From Panagrolaimus kolymaensis (taxonomy: Eukaryota > Nematoda > Chromadorea > Rhabditida > Panagrolaimidae): DNA of 64,000 nucleotides. The notes under the pieces were generated by a model that was given only the letters and a program-made list of their open reading frames with translations, made no database searches and was not told the origin of the DNA. Numbering within the stretch: the first letter of the stretch is position 1; the number at the start of each line of letters is the position of its first letter. The stretch is from the NCBI GenBank assembly GCA_028622995.1, contig JAJQJQ010000021.1:3658001-3722000 (forward strand). The letters are read 5' to 3'. The translations under genes were made by a program, and so were the position numbers. Positions 1-10,720 of this stretch are shown piece by piece.

Positions 1-49
1 TTACACTAAATGGGTACTACTGATAAATTCCTTTTTTTTAGCCTTCATC

Positions 50-1221
50 ATGGCGGAACCAAAACAAGAGATTGATGAAGTTCCAGAAGAGCACGCTTTC
101 TATGGAGAAGAACATGAAGAAGATGTCATTGTTGATGATGATGTTGCAGATGAATCGTACAGAACTAATTATGAACAAGAAGGTGAAATGGAAGAAGTTT
201 ATGAAGATGAAGAGCAACCAAGTTCAAATAATCCTCGAAGTCAACGATCACTTTCTCATTTAACCGAACAATTTATTAAATACTTACAATCAAAACCTGC
301 TGGATTAGTTGATCTCAATTTATGCGCTGAAGAACTTAAAGTTACTCAAAAAAGAAGGATCTATGATATTACAAATGTTTTAGAAGGTATTGGATTAATT
401 TCAAAGAAAAATAAGAACATTATTCTTTGGAAGTAAGCTATTTTTCTTTCTTGGATTATTAGTTTTATGATTGTCTTATTATCATTTTGAAAGCTTGTAA
501 AACTGCTAGCTTTAATGTCTGTATTTGCTATAATAGGCTTCATGATTTTCACTTTCTGCAATTAAGCAATTTTTTTCATCAAATTCACTTATTCATTTTC
601 AGAGGTGGACAACTTCGAAAACCTGGTGGTGGAATCGAACTCAAGCCTGGAGAAGGTGAAAGAATGTTTAAATTGAAGTCAGAATTGACGGATCTTGAAA
701 GAGATGAACGTGTATTGGATACTCATATCAAATGGCTAAAACAATGTGCAATAAATCTTGCAGAAGAATCAGATAATTATCGTTATTCATATTTAACGTT
801 AAATGATATTACCTCAACTTATCCTGAAAACCAAACTTTCATCATTCAAGGACCAAAAGGAAGTAAAGCAATCGTAAGTTTTTTTTGATTTACAAACTGC
901 TCTAATAGTTACATAATTTTAGGTTCCTCTTCCATCTCATCAAGATTCTCAATTCAGATGTCAAATTATTGGAACAGCTGGAGCAATAACAGCAGCATAC
1001 ATTCAACCAGGCGGACCTCAAATGTACCAAGATTCAACAACGGGTGAAGTTAGCGAAGTTATGCTTGAACGTACGTTTTTTTCTTCATTTCATTTTGACT
1101 ATTATTCTTCCTTTTACTTTCAGCAAAATGCATCGAATTGGAGCCACCACCTCATACCGACTATTATCTTGTATCTGGGAAAGATAATGAAAGCCCTTTG
1201 TTGCATGAATTGTATCGTTAA
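50..1221 (+). CDS. efl-1: E2F-family transcription factor (E2F4/5-like)
   Basis: Four exons (50-432, 603-873, 923-1070, 1124-1221) join in frame to give 299 residues. Residues about 63-133 form the E2F winged-helix DNA-binding domain, with the hallmark [17 protein letters not shown] leucine-zipper/dimerisation stretch and a marked box follow (exons 2-3). The marked box carries [12 protein letters not shown], closer to E2F4/5 than to E2F1 as I recall those proteins. The N-terminus is very acidic. The last exon is short and ends DYYLV...LLHELYR, which resembles a degenerate retinoblastoma-binding motif (DYxxx...DLF); that reading is inference. E2F proteins bind DNA as heterodimers with DP and control cell-cycle genes. 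An acceptor-like tttttttag lies 8 bp upstream of the ATG, so the message is probably trans-spliced there, although an upstream coding exon outside the window cannot be excluded. Confidence 0.9.
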
Positions 1222-2045
1222 AAGTAAATACAAATTTTTGTAATGAAATTTTCTATGCAATGTCCAGCTAGTAAGATCTCATAGTTAAATCTTTTTTTGC
1301 TTTTGTAAAATATGTTTCTGTTTTTGTACTTTCAATTTTTTTTTGATTGCTAGAATTGAAAATGATAAAAATTATTTATTAGTTGACTGATATTTGTTTG
1401 GATGTGTTTTTTTCATTATCATACCGTAACTATTAACTCGCGCATGTAAAAAGAATTTGTCGAAGATTGAGATATTTTTTATTGAAGGAGAAAATTGATA
1501 ACTAAATGTTTACCTAAAAATCTGTTGATTAATAATCATTCAATTCCCATTCGAATAAGCATAGTTCATAGTTATAATATGAAAAAAACAAGGGAGTAGT
1601 TAGCAGATTGAGCGATCCGGCCGATTGTTTGATTTTTCTATCTAGCTAGGATGGGGTAAAATCACCCGTAGATTTCAGAAAAACTTTCGGAGGAATATGA
1701 AGTCAATATGGATCTCGAGATATATGCAAATTTTCAAATTTTAACTCAAAATTTTTCTCTTTGGCGTAGTGGGGCTTTTGACAATGAGAAAGGAGATGGT
1801 TGGTTCGAATCCCCGATGCTGTTTTTCGCCTATTTTGATGAGATTATCTAAAGGATTATGTTTTCGATTATTTTTAATGTTTTTTAAAAATATTAGCGAT
1901 ATATAGAATATGCAAATTTCTATGAAATTTGTCAAAAATCGATTTTTTTATATTTTTTTATGCAATTGAAGGAAAAATAAAATGCAAATTATTTTTTTTA
2001 ATGTTTTTTTGAGATTATTCAACTAATTTTTCACGTCTCATTTTT
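1222..2045. other. AT-rich intergenic stretch between E2F and the Helitron
   Basis: No convincing coding region on either strand. It holds the E2F 3' UTR and a tRNA-like relic near 1757-1822, listed separately. The left border of the Helitron probably lies here, but I could not identify its 5' TC end. Confidence 0.5.
1757..1822 (+). other. tRNA-like relic or SINE head (pol III A/B boxes)
   Basis: TTGGCGTAGTGG resembles an A box and GGTTCGAATCC is a near-perfect B box about 30 bp downstream. The anticodon arm can pair weakly (CTTTT with GAAAG). The T stem and acceptor stem do not pair, so this is not a functional tRNA. A tRNA-derived SINE fragment or a decayed tRNA gene both fit. Confidence 0.35.
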
Positions 2046-2235
2046 GGAAATAGAAAAAAAAGATTTTTCTAGAAAGTTTAACGTAATCTCTTTGTCAAAA
2101 ATAAAACTCATAGCACGATTGCACGAAACCAAAAGAAAATACAGTAGAACCTTCTGGAAAAATCTTTTTTTCTTTGTCGCAAAATTTAGATATTGCTTTG
2201 TTTGTTAATATTTTTTCAACTATTTTTCGCGCCGC
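2046..2235 (+). repeat. Left copy of a ~190-bp direct repeat upstream of the Helitron gene
   Basis: Closely matches 10721-10898 in the same orientation. About 57 bp (2114-2170) are identical between the copies, starting cacgattgcacgaaacc; the rest is similar with small indels. Inside the copy, gatttttctagaaag (from 2062) and cttctggaaaaatc (to 2164) form an imperfect inverted repeat about 100 bp apart. Possible roles are a shared promoter or leader, or a nested MITE. Confidence 0.85.
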
Positions 2236-2295
2236 ATTTTTCTTCATTTTTGTTGTTGTATAATATTACTTTTTGATTTTAAATAATGTTCATTT

Positions 2296-3395
2296 TTCTT
2301 TTACCAATATCAAGCATGCTTTTTAGCATTTAAATAAAGCTTGATCAGCTATCTTTTTACCAATATCAAGCATGCTTTTTAGCAATTAAATAAAGCTTGA
2401 TCAATGGTTTTTACCAATATCAAGCATGCTTTTTAGCAATTAAATAAAGCTTGATCAGCTATCTTTTTACCAATATCAAGCATGCTTTTTAGCAATTAAA
2501 TAAAGCTTGATCAATGGTTTTTACCAATATCAAGCATGCTTTTTAGCAATTAAATAAAGCTTGATCAGCTATCTTTTTACCAATATCAAGCATGCTTTTT
2601 AGCATTTAAATAAAGCTTGATCAGCTATCTTTTTACCAATATCAAGCATGCTTTTTAGCAATTAAATAAAGCTTGATCAATGGTTTTTACCAATATCAAG
2701 CATGCTTTTTAGCAATTAAATAAAGCTTGATCAGCTATCTTTTTACCAATATCAAGCATGCTTTTTAGCAATTAAATAAAGCTTGATCAATGGTTTTTAC
2801 CAATATCAAGCATGCTTTTTAGCAATTAAATAAAGCTTGATCAGCTATCTTTTTACCAATATCAAGCATGCTTTTTAGCAATTAAATAAAGCTTGATCAG
2901 CTATCTTTTTACCAATATCAAGCATGCTTTTTAGCAATTAAATAAAGCTTGATCAATGGTTTTTACCAATATCAAGCATGCTTTTTAGCAACTAAATAAA
3001 GCTTGATCAATGGTTTTTACCAATATCAAGCATGCTTTTTAGCAATTAAATAAAGCTTGATCAGCTATCTTTTTACCAATATCAAGCATGCTTTTTAGCA
3101 ATTAAATAAAGCTTGATCAATGGTTTTTACCAATATCAAGCATGCTTTTTAGCAATTAAATAAAGCTTGATCAGCTATCTTTTTACCAATATCAAGCATG
3201 CTTTTTAGCAATTAAATAAAGCTTGATCAATGGTTTTTACCAATATCAAGCATGCTTTTTAGCAACTAAATAAAGCTTGATCAATGGTTTTTACCAATAT
3301 CAAGCATGCTTTTTAACAATTAAATAAAGCTTGATCAGCTATCTTTTTACCAATATCAAGCATACTTTTAGCAATTAAATAAAGCTTGATTAATG
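2296..3395. repeat. 20-copy minisatellite, 54- and 56-bp units
   Basis: The motif caagcatgct recurs at 2311, 2367, 2421, 2477, 2531, 2587, 2643, 2697, 2753, 2807, 2863, 2919, 2973, 3027, 3083, 3137, 3193, 3247, 3301 and (mutated) 3357. Two unit types differ only in the linker: gatcagctatcttttt (56 bp) and gatcaatggttttt (54 bp). Each unit holds ATCAAGC and GCTTGAT, able to form a 7-bp stem, and the palindrome AAGCATGCTT. Tandem repeats inside Helitrons are well known. Confidence 0.95.
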
Positions 3396-3676
3396 TTTTT
3401 ATTTGTATTGTTTTATTTTATTTTCTCATCATTATTCTCTTCATTCGTTTCTATTTATTTTCGTGTTTTTTTTTTGTTCCGTGTTTTATCAATTTTCGTG
3501 CAATTTTTTGGTGATTATCTAATAATCGTTCATTTTTCAGATTCAAAGGTTTACTTTTGCTTCTTACAATACTAAGATACTACATCAGATTACAATCGAA
3601 GTTTTAGTTCATTTTTTGGACTAAACATTCGCGTTTTTTATTTTTTATTTTTTAATGTGATTAGATCACTTCTAAA
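3396..3676 (+). promoter_or_regulatory. Leader region of the Helitron transposase gene
   Basis: T-rich DNA between the array and the transposase ATG. It has two acceptor-like sites: catttttcag at about 3540, and taatgtgattag 12 bp before the ATG. The start context tctaaaATGGAT is shared with the single-exon gene at 11000. No TATA box is obvious. Boundaries of any 5' UTR intron are inference. Confidence 0.3.
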
Positions 3677-6600
3677 ATGGATTTATCCATTGAAGAAAGG
3701 AGCCAATTGTCCAAAGGCTTAAACTCGGGCACAATAGAAAATTTAAATCCTGACGAACTTATGTCAGGTGATGCTGTTTCGTTATTCTTTGGAAGTTTAA
3801 CTTATGAAACACATCAAAAAGTTCTTTCGGTCGATTCGATGTTTGCCGGGCACCAATTTCAAAATGGGCCAAAACAAGACACTCATCGTGCTCACCATTT
3901 GTTAAAAGGCAAACCTTTTGTGGAAGATTATGAATATATTCTTATTCCCGTTTGCTATTATTCACAAACAAAGGTTAAGAATGCCTATGATAAAAAAGGT
4001 CATTGGGTGCTTGGTATTTATTTTAAAGCAACAAAAACGTTGTATTACCTCGACCCTTATGGCGCTAAATCCATTCCTACTCATGTACGAAGGATTATGC
4101 TTAATGCCATTAACACTATCGGACCAAAAAACACTAAGCTTAAACCAAAAGTGATCATTTTTGACAAACATAACATTCAAACTGACTCAATAAGCTGTGG
4201 CTTTTTGATTTGTTTTTATGGTCAAAGTTTCATTCGTTTAGGATTAGAAAACCTTATTGAAGAAAATTTCAATTTAAATTATTACAAAAATTATGTCATT
4301 TTAAGACTAAAAGAGCTGTTTATAGCTCCTGTAATAAATTTAAATTCAGATGACGATGTGCAAGCAATCATTTCGAGTTCATCTGATGATGAATCGATTG
4401 CAACTAAAAAATCGAAAACTGAAACTCCTTCATTTGGTATAAAATCATTATCTTTAAAAACACCAAACAAGAGCAATAAAGCTTTATTTAATACAAATGT
4501 AACTCCACTTCGTAATAAACCTCAAAAAAGATTGCATGATGGTAACATCAAACAAATTGCAACAAATGAGGAGCCCATGGAGATGGATGAAGTTAATGTT
4601 ACATCGAATTATGCTGTTAACAATTCGCTTGCTTTTGATTTTGCCGATATCGATATGCAAGATCTGCAAGCCCCGCTTACATCAGGTCTTTTAAAGACAA
4701 TCAAAGAAAATAGGTGGATAAGCGACATTGTTGTAGCTAAAGAAATTGTCCGTGAAATCATTGATGAACATGAGGAAAAAAGGCTTTTAGTTTTCCCATC
4801 AGTTTGGTATGATTATGCTACTTTTGATAATTGGAGTTCTGATACTAATATGCCAAATCGTGTTCCAACTTTTCCTAAATTCAGTTCAACATTTGAGCAT
4901 GCTATCATTCCAATTAACATCGGAAGCACCCATTGGGCTTTTGGTATTTTAAATAAAGCAAGAAAAGAATGTACTTATTTTTGTACAAAAAAATGGAATC
5001 TTTCTGATCCTTATTTTAAAAAACTAAAAACAATTTGCTTTTTATTGTGTGGAGCTGAATGCCGTATTATTACTCCACCAAAAGATAGCTTTAAATATCA
5101 ACTTCCTCACGACAGTTCCAATTGTGGTCCACTAATTTGTATGTTGATTAAAAGATATTTCACCAACGAACCTATGGATTTTGATGATACCGAAGTCGTT
5201 GCTTGGAGAACTAATGTTTATAATTATTATAAACAATTTATACCCATTGAATCAGAAGAAGAAACTATAGCAATCTCTGAAAATGGTGATAGCCTCCAAG
5301 AAATATCGGCAGATCATAAAAATGATATGAGTTCAAGAAATAATACAAATTCAAATATTTCTTTAACTTCCGATTCAATGAATGTCGATATTGAAAGCTA
5401 TGAAGACTTTTATAAAAATAGAAAAAAAAGGGATACTCCTCTAGAACGTAAGAGATATGAAGAATATAAAAATTCTTTCCAAATTATTTCTCATAAAAAC
5501 AAAGACACAGACACTTCTATTAATTTTGAAAGTGGTAACATTAATGTAACAAAAAACAAAGGAGGTCGTCCTTCAAAAAAACAAGTTAAGAATCGGTACA
5601 GTTCGACTAAAGTTATAATTAATCAAACCAAAGACAACGTAAAAGTTGTAATGAGTTCTGAATTAACTAAATCACAAAAACAAATGCCACCTCCTCAACT
5701 TGGCACAACGTATGATGAAGTAACTAATAAAAGACGTTCATCAAGGTTAGCCAAAAAATTACGAAAATTAAAAGATATCACTCCACAATGTCACCACACT
5801 GGCAAAATTCACAAAGAAGGTTGTGCAGCTGAAAGTGTCAACCATAAAGTAGAATACTTTGATGTTGGTGATTTCACATATCGTTGTAAATTTTGTGGAC
5901 GATGGATGTCAAAATATGAAGCTGAGACTCCAAGCCAAGCAAACAAATGTTGCGCAGATGGCAAAATTGATCTCAGTGAAACACATGATATTTTACAAAA
6001 TAAAATTCCTTACGTTTTGCAACATATGCTTGATCCATATAAAATTGAATACAATGACGAGCTTGTAAAAAAAAGTCGCGCATATAATTCAGAAGTGGCT
6101 TTTGCTTCCATTTCCACTGATGGTAGAGTGCCTCCTCTTCCAACACGAGGTCCACCCGTTGTGAGATTAAATGGAAATATTGAACATCTTGCAAGTGATT
6201 TATTGCCTCCAGAAGGTAAAAGACCAGCATTCGGTCAAATTTATGTTTTAGACTTGGAAGATGCAGAAAATATCCGAGCTGAAGCAGCAAAGGAAAAAGA
6301 ATTAGATGAAGGAATTTTAAATCAATTGCATAAAATGCTTAATGATTATAATTCTTTAGCAAAACTTTATAAAAGCGGAAGCGAGCGTATGAATGAAGAA
6401 ATTGAAAAAGCTCGAGCTGAAAATAAAGAAATTCCAAAATTTAGAATTATCATTGTTGATGCTCGTGAAGATAAAGATTTCACCGCACATGATTCCAGCA
6501 TTCATCCTCATCGAGCTGAAAAGCCCCAAAATGAATTGGTTGGCATGATTTGGGTTAATGATGATGGAGAACCACCTGAATTTAAAGGTGTATGGCTTCA

Positions 6601-9600
6601 TGGAAAGGAAGGAGCAATCCATAATATGCCTTATTACAGTCCAAACATTGATCCTCTTTGTTATCCTTTACTTTTTCCACATGGTAATCAAATGTATCAT
6701 AATGCAATACCTTTAGTAAATAATGATACCACCATTCAAAGTGAAAAAAGTAAAAAGAATTTAATGAATGATGACATTGATATTCCTGACAATGAAAGGG
6801 ATGATTACATCAATGGCGGTGATGATGATGTTCAAGAAGAATTTGAGGAGTCAGTCAAAGAGCTTGAAGGCTTTCGCAAGGGTTTTGGAAGGAAATATGT
6901 ATCTCGGAAACAGTTCTATCGATATTTTATGTTTCCACGAGATAAAAAAGGTTTCAAACAATCCCATTGGCTTTATAGTAAAGGAGCTTTGGCTGAAGCA
7001 TATATAATTGATGCCGTCTGCAGAGCAGAAAAATGTGAATTAGAAACGGCTAAAAGAAAAATTGAACAATCAAAAAAGAGGTCAGCGACAAAAGCTGAAT
7101 TACGACAATACATTGAAAAAAAAGTTTTGAAAGGAAAAAAGCTTGGAAAGCTTTTTACAATTCCTGCGACTTTTAAAGGTGGTAGAAAACATATGCAAAA
7201 AGCATATTCAAATATCATGACGATTATTGATAACACTGATTTGCCGTCATATTTTGTGACTTTTACAGGCAATCCAAATTGGCCAGAAATTCAAAGAAAT
7301 AAATTTCATAAAAATGAAAAAAGTCGATTTGATCTTAAATGTCGCGTCTTTTTGGCAAAAGCACAAGAATTCCTTGATGACCTTTTTAAACGTAATGTCT
7401 TGGGAAAAGTGCAAGGTTATCACGTGGTAATGGAATTTCAAAAACGTGGAATGCCACACTTACATGCCATTTTAATTATGCAAGAGAAAGTAACTGTTGA
7501 AGACATCGATAATTATATCTCAGCTCGAATTCCAGATTTGCCAGATGAAAAAGACAAATCTGAGGAAGCCGAACAGCAAAGGCGATACCATGAAATCATT
7601 ATGAGAAATAATATTCATTATTGCAATGAAAATTCAGGATGTCAGATCGACGGAGTTTGTAGTAAAGGATATAAAAAGCCATATTCAAATACTACAATTA
7701 TTCATCAGCATAAACCTGCAGAATATGAACGTCTGCCACCAAAATCATCTATTAATAAAAAAGCAGATGAAACAGAAAAATCTGATTTGCCAAATGAAAA
7801 GGGCGAAAATCAAGCCAAAAATCAAAATGAAAACGCGAAAAATGTTGAAAATAATGAGGACGAAATGGAAGAACTCGATTTTCAAGATGAACCGCGAAAA
7901 GATTTTGATGAGGAAACTTTTGTCGAATACAGAAGACTTCCACCAAAACCAAAGGATGTAACAATTGATGACATGAATGAGCATCTTTTTGGCAATACAT
8001 ACATGAAAGAAATTAAAAAAAATGTTTTTGTTCAAATTGATGATGCTCATATTGTTCCACATAACAAATTTTTATCCTTAAAATATGATTGTCACATCAA
8101 CGTTGAATGTACTGTAGGACAAACAGGAAGTCCAAAATATACATGTAAGTATACAACAAAAGGTGGCGATGTTGTTTACATTAAAAAACAACGAATTAAA
8201 ATAAATGAAAATGGAGAAGAAGTTGTGGATTATGATGAAGGCGAGGTACATATAAATGCCCGTATTATGACAAGTTGCGAAGCTTTAATGCGTTTGCTGT
8301 GTACTTGGATTTTCAAACAATCTCATATTGTTGAAGCGCTTCAAATCCATTTAGAAGGTCAAGAAAATGTTGTTTTTGAAGAAGGTGCAGAAGAGCAAGC
8401 TGCAAATAAACCAACAAAAACACAACTGACTTCATTTTTTGAACTTTGCAATAATGATCCTGATGCATGCCAATACACATATAAAGATATTCCATATCAT
8501 TATTGGTTTAATAAACAAAGTAAATCTTGGATAAAAAGAGAAAGAACACCAACCAACTTTTTCGTGAGAATTCATCATGTTTCTCCTCGAGAAGCAGAGC
8601 TTTATGCTCTTCGCATCCTTTTGATGAATGTAAAAGGCCCAAAAAGCTTTAAGGATCTTCGAACGGTTGATGGTGTTGAATATCCAACATTTTTAAGCAC
8701 TGCTCAAGCACTTGGTCTTTGGGAAAATGATGATATTCATTTTCGGGTAATTCAAGACGCAATTAACGAAATGCGTAATCAAAGACAAAAAAGACATTTC
8801 TTTGCTATGGTAATTGCTTTCAATCAACCTGGAAACCCTGATAAATTTTTGGATAAATTCCTCGATGAATTATTCCTCGGTTATGGGGAAGATCCAAACA
8901 AAAATCGGGAGCAAAGAAGGCGAAAGGCATTAAATTACTTGGAATATATTTTCGAAAAAATTGGCACGAGTTGTCGTCGTCTTGGATTTAATGTTCCAGA
9001 TAATTTTGAAGAAAATTGTCATTCAAAGGAAGCAGAAAATGATTATGAAGCTCCGGATGATTTGCCTTTTGTTAATGGTAAAAAGCTTACTATTCAAGAG
9101 TATGCTGATGCACAAAAAGCAAAATTAAATAATGATCAAACAAAAGCATTCGATGAAATTTGGAATGCGATTGAAAATAAAAATGGTGGCTTCTATTTTT
9201 TGCAAGGTTCTGGAGGAACAGGCAAAACATTTTTATATAATACTTTGATTACTTTTTGTCAAGCTCATGGATACAAAGTTCAATCATGCGCTTCAACTGG
9301 AATTGCAGCAACTTTGTTAAAAGGAGGGATGACAGCTCATTCTGCTTTCTTTATTCCAAAAGAATTAGATCCTGATAGTAGTTTAAATATCGGTGCACAC
9401 ACTAAGAAAGGTGAATATTTTAAAGACCTTAATTTAGTAATTATTGATGAAGTTAGCATGCTTCACAAAGATTGTATGAATTACATCAATAGAATTCTTA
9501 AAGATCTAAGAAACAACCAACAACTTTTTGGAAATACCGTTGTTTTGATTGGAGGTGATTGGAAACAATTAACACCCGTGGTTCCAAGAGGAAGCGAAAT

Positions 9601-10537
9601 GGCAATTATCAATGCTTCAATAAAATCATGGGATAAATTCCAAAATGCTCGACAACTAAACCTCGAACAAAATATGAGAGTAAATTCGAATGAGCTTGCA
9701 TTCATCGAAGAATTAAAACTTATTGGAAATGGCGATAAATCATTATATATTAAAGGGACTGATTCCATCACTGTTGATGCAGCCATTACTGTTAAAAACG
9801 AAGCTGATTTGATTAATTTTTGTTATGAACCAGGGTGGTTGCAAAATCCACAAAAGTACGCAAAGGAACTTTGTGGAAGTGCCATTCTCGCTCCACTAAA
9901 TACAGTTCAGCAAAGGATAAATAAGGTAATTTTATCAAAACTAACAGGTTCTCAACAAACTTTTTCAAGTATCGATACATTATTATCAGATAAAGAAAAA
10001 TATTGTCCTCTCGAAGAAAATGACGATGATTACAGTGTCGAAAAAATGCATAGGATTGAAACAGCAGGTATGCCTCCTCATGAATTAAATCTAAAAGTTG
10101 GAGCAATTGTTATGCTGATTAGAAATTTATCAATTTTCACAGGCCTTTGTAATGGGACAAGAATGCAAATTGTTGAAATGAATAAAGACTTTTTAAAATG
10201 CAAAATTTTAACAGGACCAGCATCTAAATCAGATGAAGTCGTTTATATTCCACGAGTCAAATTCGAGTATGGCAATTGTGAAGCTGAACCTGATATACAT
10301 TTTATCCGAACTCAATTTCCAATTAAGTTAGCTTTTGCTATGACTATTAATAAAGCTCAAGGCCAAACTTTAGAAAGAGTTGGATTGTATTTTAGAACAA
10401 GCGAATGCTTTTCTCATGGCCAACTTTACACTGCTCTGTCCAGAGTCAGAACAAAAGACTCTATCAGAATTTTTACTGCAGTTCCAGATAAACCAACAGT
10501 TAAAAATATTGTTTGGCAAAACCTTTTAAATATGTAA
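3677..10537 (+). CDS. Helitron Rep-helicase with tandem Ulp1-like protease domains
   Basis: Single open frame of 2286 residues. An N-terminal Ulp1/C48-like domain has H109, D126, Q168 and C174; the H-to-D spacing of 17 and Q at C-6 match yeast Ulp1 (H514, D531, Q574, C580). A second such fold keeps H419 and C483, but the Asp position is Cys436 and Q is not at C-6, so it is probably inactive. Near residue 629 is an AT-hook-like GGRPSKK. Residues about 708-765 are the Cys-rich Helitron region (CKFCGRW...NKCCADGK). The HUH nuclease has HLH at 1261-1263 and both tyrosines (Y1488, Y1492 in KYTCKYTTKG). A Pif1-type superfamily 1 helicase follows, with Walker A GSGGTGKT (1844-1851), DE (1924-1925), GGDWKQ and a QGQTL/SR motif VI. 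It should nick and unwind DNA for rolling-circle transposition. The proteases could process the polyprotein or remove SUMO; that is inference. Confidence 0.95.
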   Translation: MDLSIEERSQLSKGLNSGTIENLNPDELMSGDAVSLFFGSLTYETHQKVLSVDSMFAGHQFQNGPKQDTHRAHHLLKGKPFVEDYEYILIPVCYYSQTKVKNAYDKKGHWVLGIYFKATKTLYYLDPYGAKSIPTHVRRIMLNAINTIGPKNTKLKPKVIIFDKHNIQTDSISCGFLICFYGQSFIRLGLENLIEENFNLNYYKNYVILRLKELFIAPVINLNSDDDVQAIISSSSDDESIATKKSKTETPSFGIKSLSLKTPNKSNKALFNTNVTPLRNKPQKRLHDGNIKQIATNEEPMEMDEVNVTSNYAVNNSLAFDFADIDMQDLQAPLTSGLLKTIKENRWISDIVVAKEIVREIIDEHEEKRLLVFPSVWYDYATFDNWSSDTNMPNRVPTFPKFSSTFEHAIIPINIGSTHWAFGILNKARKECTYFCTKKWNLSDPYFKKLKTICFLLCGAECRIITPPKDSFKYQLPHDSSNCGPLICMLIKRYFTNEPMDFDDTEVVAWRTNVYNYYKQFIPIESEEETIAISENGDSLQEISADHKNDMSSRNNTNSNISLTSDSMNVDIESYEDFYKNRKKRDTPLERKRYEEYKNSFQIISHKNKDTDTSINFESGNINVTKNKGGRPSKKQVKNRYSSTKVIINQTKDNVKVVMSSELTKSQKQMPPPQLGTTYDEVTNKRRSSRLAKKLRKLKDITPQCHHTGKIHKEGCAAESVNHKVEYFDVGDFTYRCKFCGRWMSKYEAETPSQANKCCADGKIDLSETHDILQNKIPYVLQHMLDPYKIEYNDELVKKSRAYNSEVAFASISTDGRVPPLPTRGPPVVRLNGNIEHLASDLLPPEGKRPAFGQIYVLDLEDAENIRAEAAKEKELDEGILNQLHKMLNDYNSLAKLYKSGSERMNEEIEKARAENKEIPKFRIIIVDAREDKDFTAHDSSIHPHRAEKPQNELVGMIWVNDDGEPPEFKGVWLHGKEGAIHNMPYYSPNIDPLCYPLLFPHGNQMYHNAIPLVNNDTTIQSEKSKKNLMNDDIDIPDNERDDYINGGDDDVQEEFEESVKELEGFRKGFGRKYVSRKQFYRYFMFPRDKKGFKQSHWLYSKGALAEAYIIDAVCRAEKCELETAKRKIEQSKKRSATKAELRQYIEKKVLKGKKLGKLFTIPATFKGGRKHMQKAYSNIMTIIDNTDLPSYFVTFTGNPNWPEIQRNKFHKNEKSRFDLKCRVFLAKAQEFLDDLFKRNVLGKVQGYHVVMEFQKRGMPHLHAILIMQEKVTVEDIDNYISARIPDLPDEKDKSEEAEQQRRYHEIIMRNNIHYCNENSGCQIDGVCSKGYKKPYSNTTIIHQHKPAEYERLPPKSSINKKADETEKSDLPNEKGENQAKNQNENAKNVENNEDEMEELDFQDEPRKDFDEETFVEYRRLPPKPKDVTIDDMNEHLFGNTYMKEIKKNVFVQIDDAHIVPHNKFLSLKYDCHINVECTVGQTGSPKYTCKYTTKGGDVVYIKKQRIKINENGEEVVDYDEGEVHINARIMTSCEALMRLLCTWIFKQSHIVEALQIHLEGQENVVFEEGAEEQAANKPTKTQLTSFFELCNNDPDACQYTYKDIPYHYWFNKQSKSWIKRERTPTNFFVRIHHVSPREAELYALRILLMNVKGPKSFKDLRTVDGVEYPTFLSTAQALGLWENDDIHFRVIQDAINEMRNQRQKRHFFAMVIAFNQPGNPDKFLDKFLDELFLGYGEDPNKNREQRRRKALNYLEYIFEKIGTSCRRLGFNVPDNFEENCHSKEAENDYEAPDDLPFVNGKKLTIQEYADAQKAKLNNDQTKAFDEIWNAIENKNGGFYFLQGSGGTGKTFLYNTLITFCQAHGYKVQSCASTGIAATLLKGGMTAHSAFFIPKELDPDSSLNIGAHTKKGEYFKDLNLVIIDEVSMLHKDCMNYINRILKDLRNNQQLFGNTVVLIGGDWKQLTPVVPRGSEMAIINASIKSWDKFQNARQLNLEQNMRVNSNELAFIEELKLIGNGDKSLYIKGTDSITVDAAITVKNEADLINFCYEPGWLQNPQKYAKELCGSAILAPLNTVQQRINKVILSKLTGSQQTFSSIDTLLSDKEKYCPLEENDDDYSVEKMHRIETAGMPPHELNLKVGAIVMLIRNLSIFTGLCNGTRMQIVEMNKDFLKCKILTGPASKSDEVVYIPRVKFEYGNCEAEPDIHFIRTQFPIKLAFAMTINKAQGQTLERVGLYFRTSECFSHGQLYTALSRVRTKDSIRIFTAVPDKPTVKNIVWQNLLNM

Positions 10538-10720
10538 AAGCAAAACTACATATGTTGTTGCACATTTTTTATTATGTTTTTTTTATATATTTTTTTTTTC
10601 AAAAAAAAAAACTCCACTGTATTCGGAAATCTTGACGTGGTAGAGGAGCAGAAACGCTTTTGGAATTTATAAAAGTAGGCTAATATCCGAAATTTATAAT
10701 TATCTACTTCTCTTTTTTTG
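10538..10720. other. Spacer after the Helitron transposase
   Basis: T- and A-rich spacer of about 180 bp, with no polyadenylation signal clearer than background and no coding potential. It ends at the right direct repeat. Confidence 0.4.

Noticed and set aside
1741..1935. Minus-strand open frame over the tRNA-like relic
   Set aside because: It runs antisense through the A/B-box segment and has no protein-like features.
2296..3395. CRISPR-like array of regularly spaced repeats
   Set aside because: Linkers are only two recurring sequences, not unique spacers, and the genome is eukaryotic. It is a minisatellite.
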